A stretch of 64,000 bases of DNA from JAWKWH01 sp965204295 (GCA_965204295.1 OZ241973.1:1302001-1366000), one strand, 5' to 3'. Shown: positions 53,498 through 62,788, counted from the first letter of the stretch. Numbers and translations: made by a program. The notes: generated by a model from the sequence alone, not told the origin.

Positions 53498-53836
53498 CTA
53501 TTTCCTTTCCCAGTTCTGCGTCTTGCAGAAGATTTTCAGAGCACAACCCTTCAGCCGCATATTCGCACCGGAAACCGTTGCCGAACCGGAATATATCCTG
53601 TCATCGGCCGGATCGGTGACGGTGCCGCTGTATTTGCCATTGCCGCCGCTTAGCCGGCCAATGCGCTTTCCCGCATGGTCGCCGGTCTTGAGTATGATGC
53701 AATATGCTTCGCCACACTCTCCGATCGCCGCCGTTTCACCGTTCTGCGTGCGCCAGTTTCCCTCAATCGGATCCGCCAGCGCCGCGCCGGTCATAGCCGT
53801 ACCGGCGATCGTTGAAAGCAAAATCCCGTATTTCAT
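53498..53836 (-). CDS. DUF2147-like secreted protein
   Basis: 112 residues with a signal peptide (M-K-Y-G-I-L-L-S-T-I-A-G-T-A, cleavage after A-L-A) and the pattern I-E-G-N-W-R-T-Q-N-G-E-T-A-A-I near the start of the mature part, followed by R-L-K-G-C-A-L-K-I-F-C-K-T-Q-N-W. Cys pairs (C-x4-Y-C, C-x5-C) suggest disulfides. DUF2147 proteins bind small ligands in some bacteria, but the role is unknown. Confidence 0.75.
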   Translation of the reverse strand: MKYGILLSTIAGTAMTGAALADPIEGNWRTQNGETAAIGECGEAYCIILKTGDHAGKRIGRLSGGNGKYSGTVTDPADDRIYSGSATVSGANMRLKGCALKIFCKTQNWERK

Positions 53837-54228
53837 CACAAACCATCCATTTGTAATTCGCCGTTTCGCGCATTGTCTCTTTCGAACGAATATAACCGAT
53901 TCGGCGGCAAAACGAAAGTGGCGGCATTCCGCTTCATCAACGGTCGAGACCGCGATTGCAGGATTCGTCATTCGCGGCCTTGGTTAGCAAAAACTTGAAA
54001 ACGCAAAACGGGCATTTGCGGAAACTGTCCACGAATTCGCGCAATCCCAGCACTTGCCATCCTTAACGAATTCTCTCGTTAACGTGTTGTTTTTATTTCA
54101 TTTGCCGGGCGTTAACGACACCGTTTAACCGCGAATTGAAACCTTGCCGCCATGATTTGTCCATCGAACAGGGAGCGCCGGGAGGGACATTGCCGACGCT
54201 TCGCCGCGAGTAAAAAGGGACAGGGCAC
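53837..54228. other. AT-richer intergenic region with GTTAAC motifs
   Basis: 392 bp upstream of the Sel1-like gene with no coding sequence. It contains several TTAAC words, including a perfect inverted repeat at 54063-54082 listed separately and G-TTAACG-ACACC-G-TTTAAC near 54111-54129. It is the probable promoter region of the plus-strand small gene. Confidence 0.45.
54063..54082. promoter_or_regulatory. TTAACGA inverted repeat
   Basis: TTAACGA - ATTCTC - TCGTTAA, a perfect 7-bp inverted repeat with a 6-bp centre, 146 bp upstream of the Sel1-like start. The TTAA halves recall CtrA sites, but the spacing between them (12 bp) is not the canonical 7, so I leave the regulator open. Confidence 0.4.
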
Positions 54229-54495
54229 ATGGGGCATTCTGATATGCCGGAAGCCGGTTTCGGCGACATGAGGGCAATCGCTCAGGCGGATATTCTTCTT
54301 GAGTTGGGCATGATGTATGCGACGGGACGTGATTGCGATGTCGATATCGTTGCCGCGCACAAGTGGTTCAACATCGCCGCAATCAGGGGCTCGGAGCGCG
54401 CCGCCTCGCTTCGCATCGAGTTGTCCGAGACGATGACCAAGGCGGAGATCGCCCATGCGCTGCGCGATGCGCGCGAATGGATGACCATGCATTAA
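54229..54495 (+). CDS. Sel1-like repeat protein, small
   Basis: 88 residues carrying one Sel1-type helix pair: A-D-I-L-L-E-L-G-M-M-Y-A-T-G-R-D-C-D-V-D followed by A-A-H-K-W-F-N-I-A-A-I-R-G. The C-terminal helix E-I-A-H-A-L-R-D-A-R-E-W is typical of the short alphaproteobacterial members. There is no signal peptide. Function is unknown; Sel1 repeats usually bind proteins. The ATG follows A-GGG-A-C at moderate distance. Confidence 0.8.
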   Translation: MGHSDMPEAGFGDMRAIAQADILLELGMMYATGRDCDVDIVAAHKWFNIAAIRGSERAASLRIELSETMTKAEIAHALRDAREWMTMH

Positions 54496-54707
54496 GGGTC
54501 AGATGCCGCCCTTGGAGCGGCGCATCAAAATTCAATGCCAAGAACGCGGTATCCAAACCGCGCATCGCGTGGAGGCGCAGGACGAAGCCGGGTTTCGCGA
54601 AAGCGGGGGCAAAAGGAGATGCTTCGTCCGAATTGACGACTGCGGATTGGGCTCAACCAATTCGCAGTTTTTTGGTTTTTTTGGCGGCGATTTCAAGGTC
54701 AAGCGCG

Positions 54708-56650
54708 TCAGGTCTCCTCGAAATGCGCCAGCATCGCGCCTTCCGAAACCTGCGATCCCTCGGCAACGATATCGGCGATGACGCCATCATGCGGCGCAAT
54801 GATCGCGTGCTCCATTTTCATGGCTTCCAGCACCAACAGGGCGGCGCCCTTCTTGACCGCTTCTCCCGCGGTCGCGCGAACGATCTTGACCAGTCCGGGC
54901 ATGGGCGCGGTCAGCCGGTCGCCGGCGCCGGACTCTTCGGCGGCCGCGAAAGGATCGGGAGTTTCGAAATCATGCGCATTCGGACCTTCAAATACGGTCA
55001 CATGACCGGGCCAGCGGGCCGTGACGGCTTTCAGCGCATCAGGATCCATTACGACGATATCGTCGCCGGTCTGAATGCGCACCCTGCCGCCAACGGCCGG
55101 AGTGGCCCTGGCTTCAATCGCATCTTCGCCATGCTTGATCCGGACATTTCTGGTGAGAGGATGAAAATGACCATAGCCGGTTGCGACATCCCACGGATCG
55201 CCCGTCCGTCGCGGGGATCGGAAACCCGAAGCCGCCAGTATCGCCCGCAGAACCGCTGTTTTGTCCGGAGCGGGCGATGAGACCAGTTCGTCCCGGTTTC
55301 GCTCGATCATGCCGGTATCCACGTCACCCGAGGCAAAGGCCTCATTTTCCGCCAGCGCCTTCAAAAAAGCGATGTTGGCGGTGGAGCCGGCGATTTGCGT
55401 GCGCCCAAGCGCGTTTGCCAGACCGGTAAGCGCGGTCTCGCGGTCCGGTCCCTGCACGACCAGCTTGGCGATCATCGGGTCATAAAAGGGCGAGATCGCG
55501 TCTCCCTCGGCGACGCCGGTCTCAATACGCGTCCGGCACGGCGAACCGGCTTCGGCCAATCGCAGACGATGCAGCGTGCCGGTTGCCGCAGAAAGCCTCT
55601 TGCGGGATCTTCCGCATAAATGCGCGCCTCGAACGCATGGCCGCGCAATTCGATCTCGTCTTGCGCCGCCGGCAATTTCTCCCCGGCCGCCACGCGCAAC
55701 TGCCATTCGACCAGATCGACGCCCGTCACCATTTCGGTCACGGGATGTTCCACCTGCAGGCGTGTGTTCATTTCCATGAACCAGAAACCGTCAGGCCGCG
55801 GCCCGTGTGATCCGTCGACGATGAATTCGATCGTGCCGGCGCCGGAATAGCCGATTGCCCTGGCCGCCTTGACCGCCGCTCCGGTCATTGCCGCGCGCAT
55901 GTCTTCGGTAATGCCGGGCGCGGGCGCTTCCTCGATCACCTTCTGGTGGCGGCGCTGGGCGGAGCAATCACGCTCAAACATGTGCACCGCATTGCCATGA
56001 TCGTCGCCGAAGACCTGTACCTCGATATGGCGCGGTTTATCGATGAATTTTTCCACCAGTACGCGATCGTCGCCAAATGAGGCTTTTGCCTCCCGCCGGC
56101 AGGAAGCGAGCGCATCCGCAAAATCGTCCGGATGATCCACCTTGCGCATGCCTCTGCCGCCGCCGCCGGCCCGCGCCTTGATCAGCACCGGGTAACCGGT
56201 CTCGCGCGCCTTGCCGGCAAGCAGCACCAGTTCCTGCGCCTCGCCATGATAGCCGGGCGCCACGGGCACGCCCGCCTTTTCCATCAACCGCTTGGCGGCG
56301 TCTTTCAGCCCCATTGCACGGACCGATGCGGCGGACGGGCCGATAAAGACCAGCCCTGCGGCCTCGACCGCCTCTACGAATTCGGGGTTTTCCGACAGAA
56401 AGCCGTAGCCCGGATGAATGGCCTCGGCGCCGGATGCCCGCGCCGCCGCGATGATCCGGTCCGCGACGAGATAGCTTTCCGCGGCAGGCGAGGGGCCGAT
56501 ATGCACCGCTTCGTCGGCCTGGCGCATATGCAGCGCATTGCGGTCCGCATCGGAAAAGACCGCGACGGTGAAAATACCCATCCGCTTCGCGGTTCGCATG
56601 ACACGGCAGGCGATTTCGCCTCGATTGGCGATCAGGATCTTGCTGAACAT
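54708..56650 (-). pseudogene. Biotin-dependent acyl-CoA carboxylase alpha subunit (MccA-like), frameshifted
   Basis: From ATG 56650 (ribosome site GGAGG) the biotin carboxylase domain is complete: I-L-I-A-N-R-G-E-I-A-C-R-V, A-R-A-G-G-G-G-R-G-M, Q-R-R-H-Q-K-V-I-E-E-A-P-A-P, M-N-T-R-L-Q-V-E-H. After E-D-P-A-R-G-F-L (about residue 354, near 55588) the frame goes wrong and stops at 55472. The neighbouring frame continues A-A-T-G-T-L-H-R-L-R-L to the end, with biotin motif E-A-M-K-M-E-H at about 54808-54828. Restoring a single missing C (C-T-G-C-C-G-G for C-T-G-C-G-G) repairs it. The R-R-H-Q-K-V-I-E form favours 3-methylcrotonyl-CoA carboxylase over propionyl-CoA. No beta subunit is nearby. Confidence 0.85.
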
Positions 56651-56664
56651 CGCGCCTCCGCCGG

Positions 56665-57018
56665 TCAATCTGTAGGTTGCAGGTATTCGACTGGCCGAAA
56701 GCGCTCCCGGACCGCATTCATATCCGTCGACCAACCGCCGTTGCGCTTCAGATACGCCCTTCCCGCCATATCGCCATCTTCGCCTTCCGCCAATTTCTCG
56801 TCAACATCGCGAAACCTTCGAACGGAAATCCCGGTTGTTTCAATCATCGATGACGGTTTCCTGTCCCGATCAAGTGCAATGTCACGGCGTTCGACCGCCG
56901 GCATGGCCTCACCGCCGAATGTTGAGGTCTCGCGGTTCGGATGACGTGGGGGTAATTCGTCAAGCGGCATCGGCTCCCGTCCGCCGCCGATGTAGCGCCG
57001 CGCGTGACCGTTGGCCAT
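56665..57018 (-). CDS. Hypothetical protein between cutC and the carboxylase gene
   Basis: 117 residues, not recognised. It is soluble, rich in Arg and Gly/Pro early (R-Y-I-G-G-G-R-E-P-M-P-L-D-E-L-P-P-R-H), then D-V-D-E-K-L-A-E-G-E-D-G, and ends R-F-R-P-V-E-Y-L-Q-P-T-D. Its ATG overlaps the cutC stop by one base (TGATG), and the carboxylase starts 15 bp after it, so it is translated in an operon and is probably real. No signal peptide, membrane span or cysteine motif. Confidence 0.65.
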   Translation of the reverse strand: MANGHARRYIGGGREPMPLDELPPRHPNRETSTFGGEAMPAVERRDIALDRDRKPSSMIETTGISVRRFRDVDEKLAEGEDGDMAGRAYLKRNGGWSTDMNAVRERFRPVEYLQPTD

Positions 57019-57791
57019 CAGCCGTCCGTTTCGCCGACAGCCCGCAAAACGCTCGCAATCCCTTTCGCCGTGGTGACCGCGCGGTCATATTCCGGCGGGC
57101 GCAGCGCGCCGCCCATGAATACGGACGGATTGCGGTGCCGCATCGGCCCGGGCCGCGGTTCCATGGCCGCGAGATGGATTTCGCTTGCGCCGGTCTCCCT
57201 GACGATACGGGCAACATTGCGCGCGGTGATGTCGCCACCCGGCATGATGATGATTCGGCCCTCCCCGCGCCTGATCAGTTCGCGGATCAGTGGCGCGCCC
57301 TCCAGCACCGAGGGAGATTGTCCCGAGGTCAGCAGCCGGTCGATACCGAGGTCGATCAGCGCATCCAGCGCCGCGACCGGATCGGCCGCCATGTCGAAGG
57401 CGCGGTGAAAGGTGACGGATGCCGGCCTGCAAAGCGCGATCAGTTCGGCGGCGCGGGCTTTGTCGACATGCCCGTCCGCGTCCAGAAGGCCGAATACGAA
57501 ACCGTGTACGCCGAGCGGTTTCAGCGCGACGATATCCGCCATCATCGCGGCGAATTCTTCGCCGGAATAGAGAAAATCGCCGCCGCGCGGCCGTATCATC
57601 GCCTGCACGCCGACGGAACCGGCCGCGTCCATTGCCCGCGCCGCCGTGCCGTAGGAAGGCGTCAGCCCGCCTTCCAGCAATGCCGAACAGAGTTCCACGC
57701 GCGCCGCGCCGGCCTCCTTCGCGGCAATCACGCCCGCAATGGAATCGATGCAAATCTCGGCGGTGATGTCGGATGTTTCAGGGATGGGCAT
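57018..57791 (-). CDS. cutC: CutC family protein
   Basis: A 257-residue TIM-barrel CutC protein, named for copper homeostasis though its biochemical activity is unclear. Motifs: E-I-C-I-D-S near the N-terminus, R-V-E-L-C-S-A-L-L-E-G-G-L-T-P-S-Y-G, I-R-P-R-G-G-D-F-L-Y-S, T-F-H-R-A-F-D, R-L-L-T-S-G-Q, M-P-G-G-D-I-T. A TTG seven codons upstream (57812) is an alternative start. It heads the cutC-hypothetical-carboxylase group. Confidence 0.9.
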   Translation of the reverse strand: MPIPETSDITAEICIDSIAGVIAAKEAGAARVELCSALLEGGLTPSYGTAARAMDAAGSVGVQAMIRPRGGDFLYSGEEFAAMMADIVALKPLGVHGFVFGLLDADGHVDKARAAELIALCRPASVTFHRAFDMAADPVAALDALIDLGIDRLLTSGQSPSVLEGAPLIRELIRRGEGRIIIMPGGDITARNVARIVRETGASEIHLAAMEPRPGPMRHRNPSVFMGGALRPPEYDRAVTTAKGIASVLRAVGETDG

Positions 57792-58544
57792 GGGTCCGGC
57801 GGAGACGATCAATCATTCCGTATGAATATCACGGCGGCGGCGATAAACCAGATCCGATGCGGCAATCGGTTCAGGTCGCTGTCCGATCACCGTTTCAAGG
57901 TCGAAACTCCCGCTGTCGGACGGCGAGACCGAAGCGGTTTCACCCGAAAGGCCGGCAGCACGATCCGGCGAAGACGACAGCGACATTTTCCGCACTCCCG
58001 GGACCGTATCGCTCCGATCAATGATTACGGTCGGCGTCAGACCGGCGACCGGTCCGCCTGTCAACGGTGCAACGCGCTCCAGGGCGGACGTCATCCCGGT
58101 GGGGCCGTCGCACCGCGCCACGGTCGATCCGCCCGGCCGATCCCGGCAAATCAGGGAGAACACAATGGCGCGGGCCCAAGGCGCGCGGGTGCGGATTGCG
58201 TTCGAGACAGTCTGTGGAACGCCCCTGCGTATAATTTCACGAAGACGCCGTTCGCCAGCATTTCGCGGGGCGGAGCGGCCACCGCTCAATTCCGACATCC
58301 CGGTGTCGTGACCGGCCTGTCATTTCCGGCGCGGTTGACGAGAAGAAGCGGAGGGATGCGATGAAGGTGCGTGCCGTTCGGGTAGGTTCAACACCTGCAA
58401 TCCCAACATGTATATGCCGACGAAGGGACCGAAATACCGCCGCTCGCCGTATCCGCAATCTCCAGGGCCGGACTTCACGCCATGCCCGCATCAGGCGGGG
58501 CGCCGATATGGTGCCCCGTCCTTCCCGACCCGGCCGGGCGGATA
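57792..58544. other. 753-bp region without a recognised gene
   Basis: Frames up to 161 codons exist on the minus strand (57813-58298), but composition and lack of any motif or ribosome site argue against coding. A CAATGGCGCGGGCC start with GGGAGAA upstream at about 58165 gives only a short plus-strand frame. It may be a decayed gene between cutC and the molybdenum hydroxylase operon; I see no recognisable family. Confidence 0.4.
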
Positions 58545-59345
58545 TCAGCCGTTTGCGGCCGCGACCGCCCGTTTCGCCATCACTACCACGAGATTGGCGC
58601 GGTATTCAGCCGAGGCGTGTATGTCCGACATCAAGTCCTTCGATGAGACCGACACACCCTCAAGCGCGGAGGCGTCGAAATTTTTCGACAAGGCCGTCTC
58701 TATTGCCGTGGAGCGAAACACGCCGTCATCTCCGGCGCCCGTAACCGCCGCGCGCACGCCATCCTCGCCTCTGGCGACGAATACGCCGGTCATGGCGTAA
58801 CGCGAGGCGGGATTCGGAAATTTCGCGTATCCCGATTTCGCGGGCGCGGAGAACGAAACCGATGTGATGACTTCGTCATCCCGCAACGCGATCTCGAACA
58901 ATCCCTTGAAAAACCTGTCCGCGGCAATCTCGCGTTTGTCGGTCTTTATCGTCGCGCCAAGCGCGACCATCGCGGCGGGGTAGTCCGCCGCAGGATCGTT
59001 GTTGGCTATCGAGCCGCCGATCGTGCCCATGTGGCGCACATGCGGGTCACCGATATGTACGGCCAGATGGCAGATGGCCGGGCACACTTTCGCCAGTTTC
59101 TCATCGTCGGCGACTTCGGCATGGGTCGCACCGGCGCCGATCGTGACGTTCCCACCGGAAACCCGGATGCCTTTCATGTCGGCGATGTGGCTCAGATCTA
59201 TGAGATCGCCGGGCGCGGCAAGCCGCGATTTCATGGCCGGTATCAGAGTCTGCCCACCCGACAGGAATTTGGCGTCCTCCGCTTTCTTCGCCGACCTGAC
59301 CGCGTCCGAAACGGAGGCAGCCCTTGTGTAGTTGACCGAATACAT
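58545..59345 (-). CDS. Molybdenum hydroxylase FAD subunit (CoxM-like)
   Basis: A 266-residue FAD-binding medium subunit of the xanthine dehydrogenase/CO dehydrogenase family. It has F-L-S-G-G-Q-T-L-I-P, I-G-A-G-A-T-H-A-E-V, H-M-G-T-I-G-G-S-I-A-N-N-D-P-A-A-D-Y-P, and a C-terminal A-E-Y-R-A-N-L. It transfers electrons from the iron-sulfur subunit to an acceptor. It is the third gene of the operon, 20 bp after the large subunit. Confidence 0.9.
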   Translation of the reverse strand: MYSVNYTRAASVSDAVRSAKKAEDAKFLSGGQTLIPAMKSRLAAPGDLIDLSHIADMKGIRVSGGNVTIGAGATHAEVADDEKLAKVCPAICHLAVHIGDPHVRHMGTIGGSIANNDPAADYPAAMVALGATIKTDKREIAADRFFKGLFEIALRDDEVITSVSFSAPAKSGYAKFPNPASRYAMTGVFVARGEDGVRAAVTGAGDDGVFRSTAIETALSKNFDASALEGVSVSSKDLMSDIHASAEYRANLVVVMAKRAVAAANG

Positions 59346-59365
59346 CTGTTTTCTCCTCCGTCAGA

Positions 59366-61711
59366 TCAGTTGGCGGCCTGGATTGCCGCCCATACCGCTT
59401 GCGGCGTGGCGGGCATGGCCAGATCGTTGTTGCCGATCGCATCCGTGATCGCATTGATCACGGCGGGCGGCGAACCGATGGCGCCGGCTTCGCCGCATCC
59501 CTTGATTCCAAGCGGATTTGACGGACAAGCCGTCTCGGTTGTCGACACGTCGAACGACGGCAGGTCATCCGCTCGCGGCATGGCGTAGTCCATATAGCTT
59601 GCCGTGATCAATTCGCCGTTGGCGTCGTAATGCGCGCCCTCAAGCAGCGCCTGACCGATGCCCTGTGCGATGCCTCCGTGAACCTGGCCTTCGACAATCA
59701 TCGGATTGACGATCCTGCCGAAATCGTCTGCCGCCACGAACCGCACGATCTCGGTCGCGCCCGTGGACGGATCGACCTCGACCTCGCAAATGTAGCACCC
59801 GGCGGGGAAGGTGAAGTTGGTCGGGTCGTAGAAGGCGCTTTCCTTCAGTCCCGGCTCCATGCCGTCGGGAATGTTGTGGGCCGTGTATGCCGACAGGCAG
59901 ACCTCGAACCATTGCAGTTTCCTGTCGGTTCCGGCAACCTTCACCTCGCCGTTTTCGATGACGATATCCTTGTCGTCGGCCTCCAACAGGTGCGCGGCGA
60001 CCTTCCTGGCCTTGGCTTCGACCTTGTCAAGCGCCTTGACAATGGCCGACATGCCCACCGCGCCGGAGCGCGAGCCGTATGTGCCCATGCCCATCTGCAC
60101 CTTGTCCGTGTCGCCGTGGACGATCGAAACGCTGTCCATGGGCACGCCGAACCGGTCGGACACCAATTGTGCGAATGTGGTTTCGTGGCCCTGGCCATGG
60201 CTGTGCGATCCGGTGAGGACTTCGATTGAACCGACGGCGTTGACCCGGACTTCGGCCGATTCCCAAAGCCCGACGCCGGCGCCGAGCGATCCGACGGCGG
60301 CGGACGGGGCGATGCCGCACGCTTCAATGTAGCAGGACATGCCGATTCCGCGCAGCCTGCCTTTCCTGGCCGCCGCGCCGCGGCGCTTTTCGAAGCCGTC
60401 ATAGTTCGCAGCCTTCATCGCCGCGTCGAGAGAGGCCTGGAAGTCACCCGCGTCATAATTCATGATTACCGGCGTCTGATGCGGGAATTCGCGAACGAAG
60501 TTCCTGGAACGAAGTTCCGCCGGGCTGACGCCGAGTTCACGCGCCGCCGTCTCCATGGCCCGCTCGATCAGGTAACACGCTTCCGGACGTCCCGCGCCGC
60601 GATAGGCGTCGACCGGCGCGGTGTTGGTGTACACCGTGCGCACGTTGCAATGGATCGCCGGAATGTCGTACTGACCGGACAACAGGGTCGCGTACAGATA
60701 GGTCGGCACCGAAGACGAGAACAACGACATATAGGCGCCGAGATTGGCGATCGTATCCGCCTTCAGCGCGGTGATCCCATGGTCCTTGTCAAACGCGATC
60801 TCGATCGTCGAGACGTGGTCGCGTCCATGTGCGTCGGTCAGGAAGCTCTCGGCGCGGTCCGCAACCCATTTGACCGGCACGCCCGCGCGTTTCGACGCCC
60901 ACAGGCAGACGATCTCTTCAGGATAGATGTAAATTTTGGAACCAAATCCGCCGCCGACATCGGGTGCGATGACGCGAAGCTTGTTTTCGGGAGCGACATT
61001 GTAGAATGCGCTCATCACCAGCCGGGCCACATGCGGGTTCTGGCTGGTTGTCCAGCAGGTGTAGTGGTCCTCGGCCTTGTCGTAATGTCCCAGCGCGGCG
61101 CGCGGCTCCATGGCATTGGGCACCAACCGGTTGTTGGTGATATCCATACGGGTCACATGGGCTGCGTCGGCGATCGCCTTGTCAACGGCCGCCAGATCGC
61201 CGATTTCCCAATCGTAAATCAGGTTGCCCTTGGCTTCGGGATGGATTTGCGGTGCGCCTTTTTTCATGGCCGAAACAGCATCGGTGACGGCCTTTTTCTC
61301 CTTGTAGGTCACATCGACGGCTTCGGCGGACTCTCGCGCCTGGGCCTTCGTATCCGCGATGACGACAGCTACCGCGTTGCCCACGTAGCGGACCGTTGAA
61401 GTAGCCATCGGCTCCCATGCGCCCATATTCATCGGCGAGCCGTCCTTTGACGTGATCGCCCAACCGCAGATCAGGTTGCCGATGCCATCGGCCTTCAATT
61501 GCTTGCCGGTGAGCACTGCGATCACACCGGGCATGGCTTCGGCGGCCCTTGAATCGATTTTCCTGATTGCGGCATGAGCATGCGGGCTGCGGACGAATGC
61601 CGCATGCTTCATGCCGGGAACCACCATGTCGTCGGTATACCGCCCGCCTCCGGTGATAAATCTCTTGTCTTCCTTGCGCGCCACCCTGGCGCCGATGCCT
61701 TCCATACCCAT
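59366..61711 (-). CDS. Molybdenum hydroxylase large subunit (CoxL form II-like)
   Basis: A 781-residue molybdopterin-cytosine-dinucleotide enzyme. It has Y-T-D-D-M at residue 25, G-G-G-F-G-S-K at 253-259, the active-site loop A-Y-R-G-A-G-R-P-E-A at 369-378, and G-E-A-G-A-I-G-S-P-P near the end. The loop is A-Y-R-G-A-G-R, characteristic of form II enzymes, not the A-Y-R-C-S-F-R of proven aerobic CO dehydrogenases. So CO oxidation should not be assumed; aldehyde or N-heterocycle hydroxylation is as likely. No MoCo maturation genes are in the window. Confidence 0.92.
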   Translation of the reverse strand: MGMEGIGARVARKEDKRFITGGGRYTDDMVVPGMKHAAFVRSPHAHAAIRKIDSRAAEAMPGVIAVLTGKQLKADGIGNLICGWAITSKDGSPMNMGAWEPMATSTVRYVGNAVAVVIADTKAQARESAEAVDVTYKEKKAVTDAVSAMKKGAPQIHPEAKGNLIYDWEIGDLAAVDKAIADAAHVTRMDITNNRLVPNAMEPRAALGHYDKAEDHYTCWTTSQNPHVARLVMSAFYNVAPENKLRVIAPDVGGGFGSKIYIYPEEIVCLWASKRAGVPVKWVADRAESFLTDAHGRDHVSTIEIAFDKDHGITALKADTIANLGAYMSLFSSSVPTYLYATLLSGQYDIPAIHCNVRTVYTNTAPVDAYRGAGRPEACYLIERAMETAARELGVSPAELRSRNFVREFPHQTPVIMNYDAGDFQASLDAAMKAANYDGFEKRRGAAARKGRLRGIGMSCYIEACGIAPSAAVGSLGAGVGLWESAEVRVNAVGSIEVLTGSHSHGQGHETTFAQLVSDRFGVPMDSVSIVHGDTDKVQMGMGTYGSRSGAVGMSAIVKALDKVEAKARKVAAHLLEADDKDIVIENGEVKVAGTDRKLQWFEVCLSAYTAHNIPDGMEPGLKESAFYDPTNFTFPAGCYICEVEVDPSTGATEIVRFVAADDFGRIVNPMIVEGQVHGGIAQGIGQALLEGAHYDANGELITASYMDYAMPRADDLPSFDVSTTETACPSNPLGIKGCGEAGAIGSPPAVINAITDAIGNNDLAMPATPQAVWAAIQAAN

Positions 61712-61799
61712 TTGGGAAACTCCTCCGCATTTGTCCGTGAGCGATTTGGCGGATTGCCTGACGGCGCGTGACCGTCCGCGTCTTCCGACGCCCGGTCCG

Positions 61800-62294
61800 T
61801 CAGGCGGCCTTCTTCGCCCTGTCCTTTTTGTTCATCTTTTTCGAAGCGGCGAGGATCGCCTTGACGATGTTGTGATAGCCGGTGCAACGGCAGATGTTGC
61901 CTTCCAGTTCCGCTCTGACCGTCGCCTCGTCCAATCCCTCCGGATGACGATTGATCATATCGACCGCGGCCATGATCATGCCCGGTGTGCAAAAACCGCA
62001 TTGCAGTCCGTGGTTTTCCTTGAACGCCGCCTGCACGGGATGAAGGTCGGCGTCGCTGGCCAGTCCTTCGATCGTGAGAACCTCGGCGCCGTCCGCCTGG
62101 GCGGCGAGCATGGTGCAGGATTTCACCGCCTTGCCATCGACATGCACAACGCAGGAACCGCACTGCGACGTGTCGCAACCCACATGCGTGCCGGTAAGTC
62201 CCAGGTCCTCGCGCAGAAAATGCACGAGCAGGGTCCTGTCTTCCATGGAACCGGAAACATTACGGCCATTCACGACCATTGAAATCTCAGACAT
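61800..62294 (-). CDS. Molybdenum hydroxylase [2Fe-2S] subunit (CoxS-like)
   Basis: A 164-residue small subunit with two clusters. The plant-type cluster uses Cys40, Cys45, Cys48 and Cys60 (H-V-G-C-D-T-S-Q-C-G-S-C); the second uses Cys99, Cys102, Cys135 and Cys137 (C-G-F-C-T-P-G, C-R-C-T-G-Y). It is the first gene of the coxS-coxL-coxM order, 88 bp before the large subunit. The C-terminal tail is rich in lysine, somewhat longer than usual. Confidence 0.92.
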   Translation of the reverse strand: MSEISMVVNGRNVSGSMEDRTLLVHFLREDLGLTGTHVGCDTSQCGSCVVHVDGKAVKSCTMLAAQADGAEVLTIEGLASDADLHPVQAAFKENHGLQCGFCTPGMIMAAVDMINRHPEGLDEATVRAELEGNICRCTGYHNIVKAILAASKKMNKKDRAKKAA

Positions 62295-62623
62295 TCAACC
62301 TCCTCCATCGGCGAAACCTGTTGGAACCGCGCCGCTGCTGACGGCGACGGCTTGTGCCTAAACATGAACATTAGCCCAGCGGCGGGAATAGTCCAGACGG
62401 CGCGGCGGAAATTTTGGTCCGTCCATCGAAATTATACGAAAAGCCTGCGCCGCCAAACCGCTGTTTCGACCGATGATCGCCATAGTGACAAGCCGGGCCG
62501 GCGACGCCGGGCGTTGTCCCCCGGCGCGTCACATGTTCCCGCGCGCCCGCGAATCAACTGCTTGAAATGGTGAGATAATGAGAGTATCACGCCGCCAGCC
62601 GCCGGGGCGTATCGGCGGTCAGC
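62295..62623. other. Intergenic region upstream of the molybdenum hydroxylase and tRNA-Thr
   Basis: 329 bp between divergent transcripts. No coding sequence recognised; it must carry the promoter of the hydroxylase operon and that of the tRNA. No striking repeat seen. Confidence 0.35.
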
Positions 62624-62699
62624 GCCGCTTTAGCTCAGTTGGTAGAGCACATCATTCGTAATGATGGGGTCGTCAGTTCGAGTCTGACAAGCGGCACCA
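62624..62699 (+). tRNA. tRNA-Thr (anticodon CGU)
   Basis: A 76-nt tRNA with acceptor stem GCCGCTT/AAGCGGC, D arm TAGCTCAGTTGGTAGAGCA, anticodon stem CATCA/TGATG around TTCGTAA (anticodon CGT), T arm GTCAGTTCGAGTCTGAC, discriminator A and encoded CCA. It reads ACG threonine codons. Confidence 0.97.
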
Positions 62700-62788
62700 C
62701 AAACCGGTTTTATCGACTTCATCTCACCGCGCGGATGCGGAACCGCCGTGCCTAGTCTATGGTTGGCGTGAACCGGGTGAGCGCGGAT

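Noticed and set aside
54063..54082. CtrA binding site
   Set aside because: The TTAA halves are separated by 12 bp rather than the canonical 7; kept only as an unassigned inverted repeat.
57813..58298. 161-codon minus-strand frame upstream of cutC
   Set aside because: No motif, no ribosome site, atypical mix of Arg and Ser; probably non-coding.
58545..62294. Aerobic CO dehydrogenase (coxMSL) annotation
   Set aside because: The large subunit lacks the C-S-F-R active-site loop of form I CO dehydrogenase.
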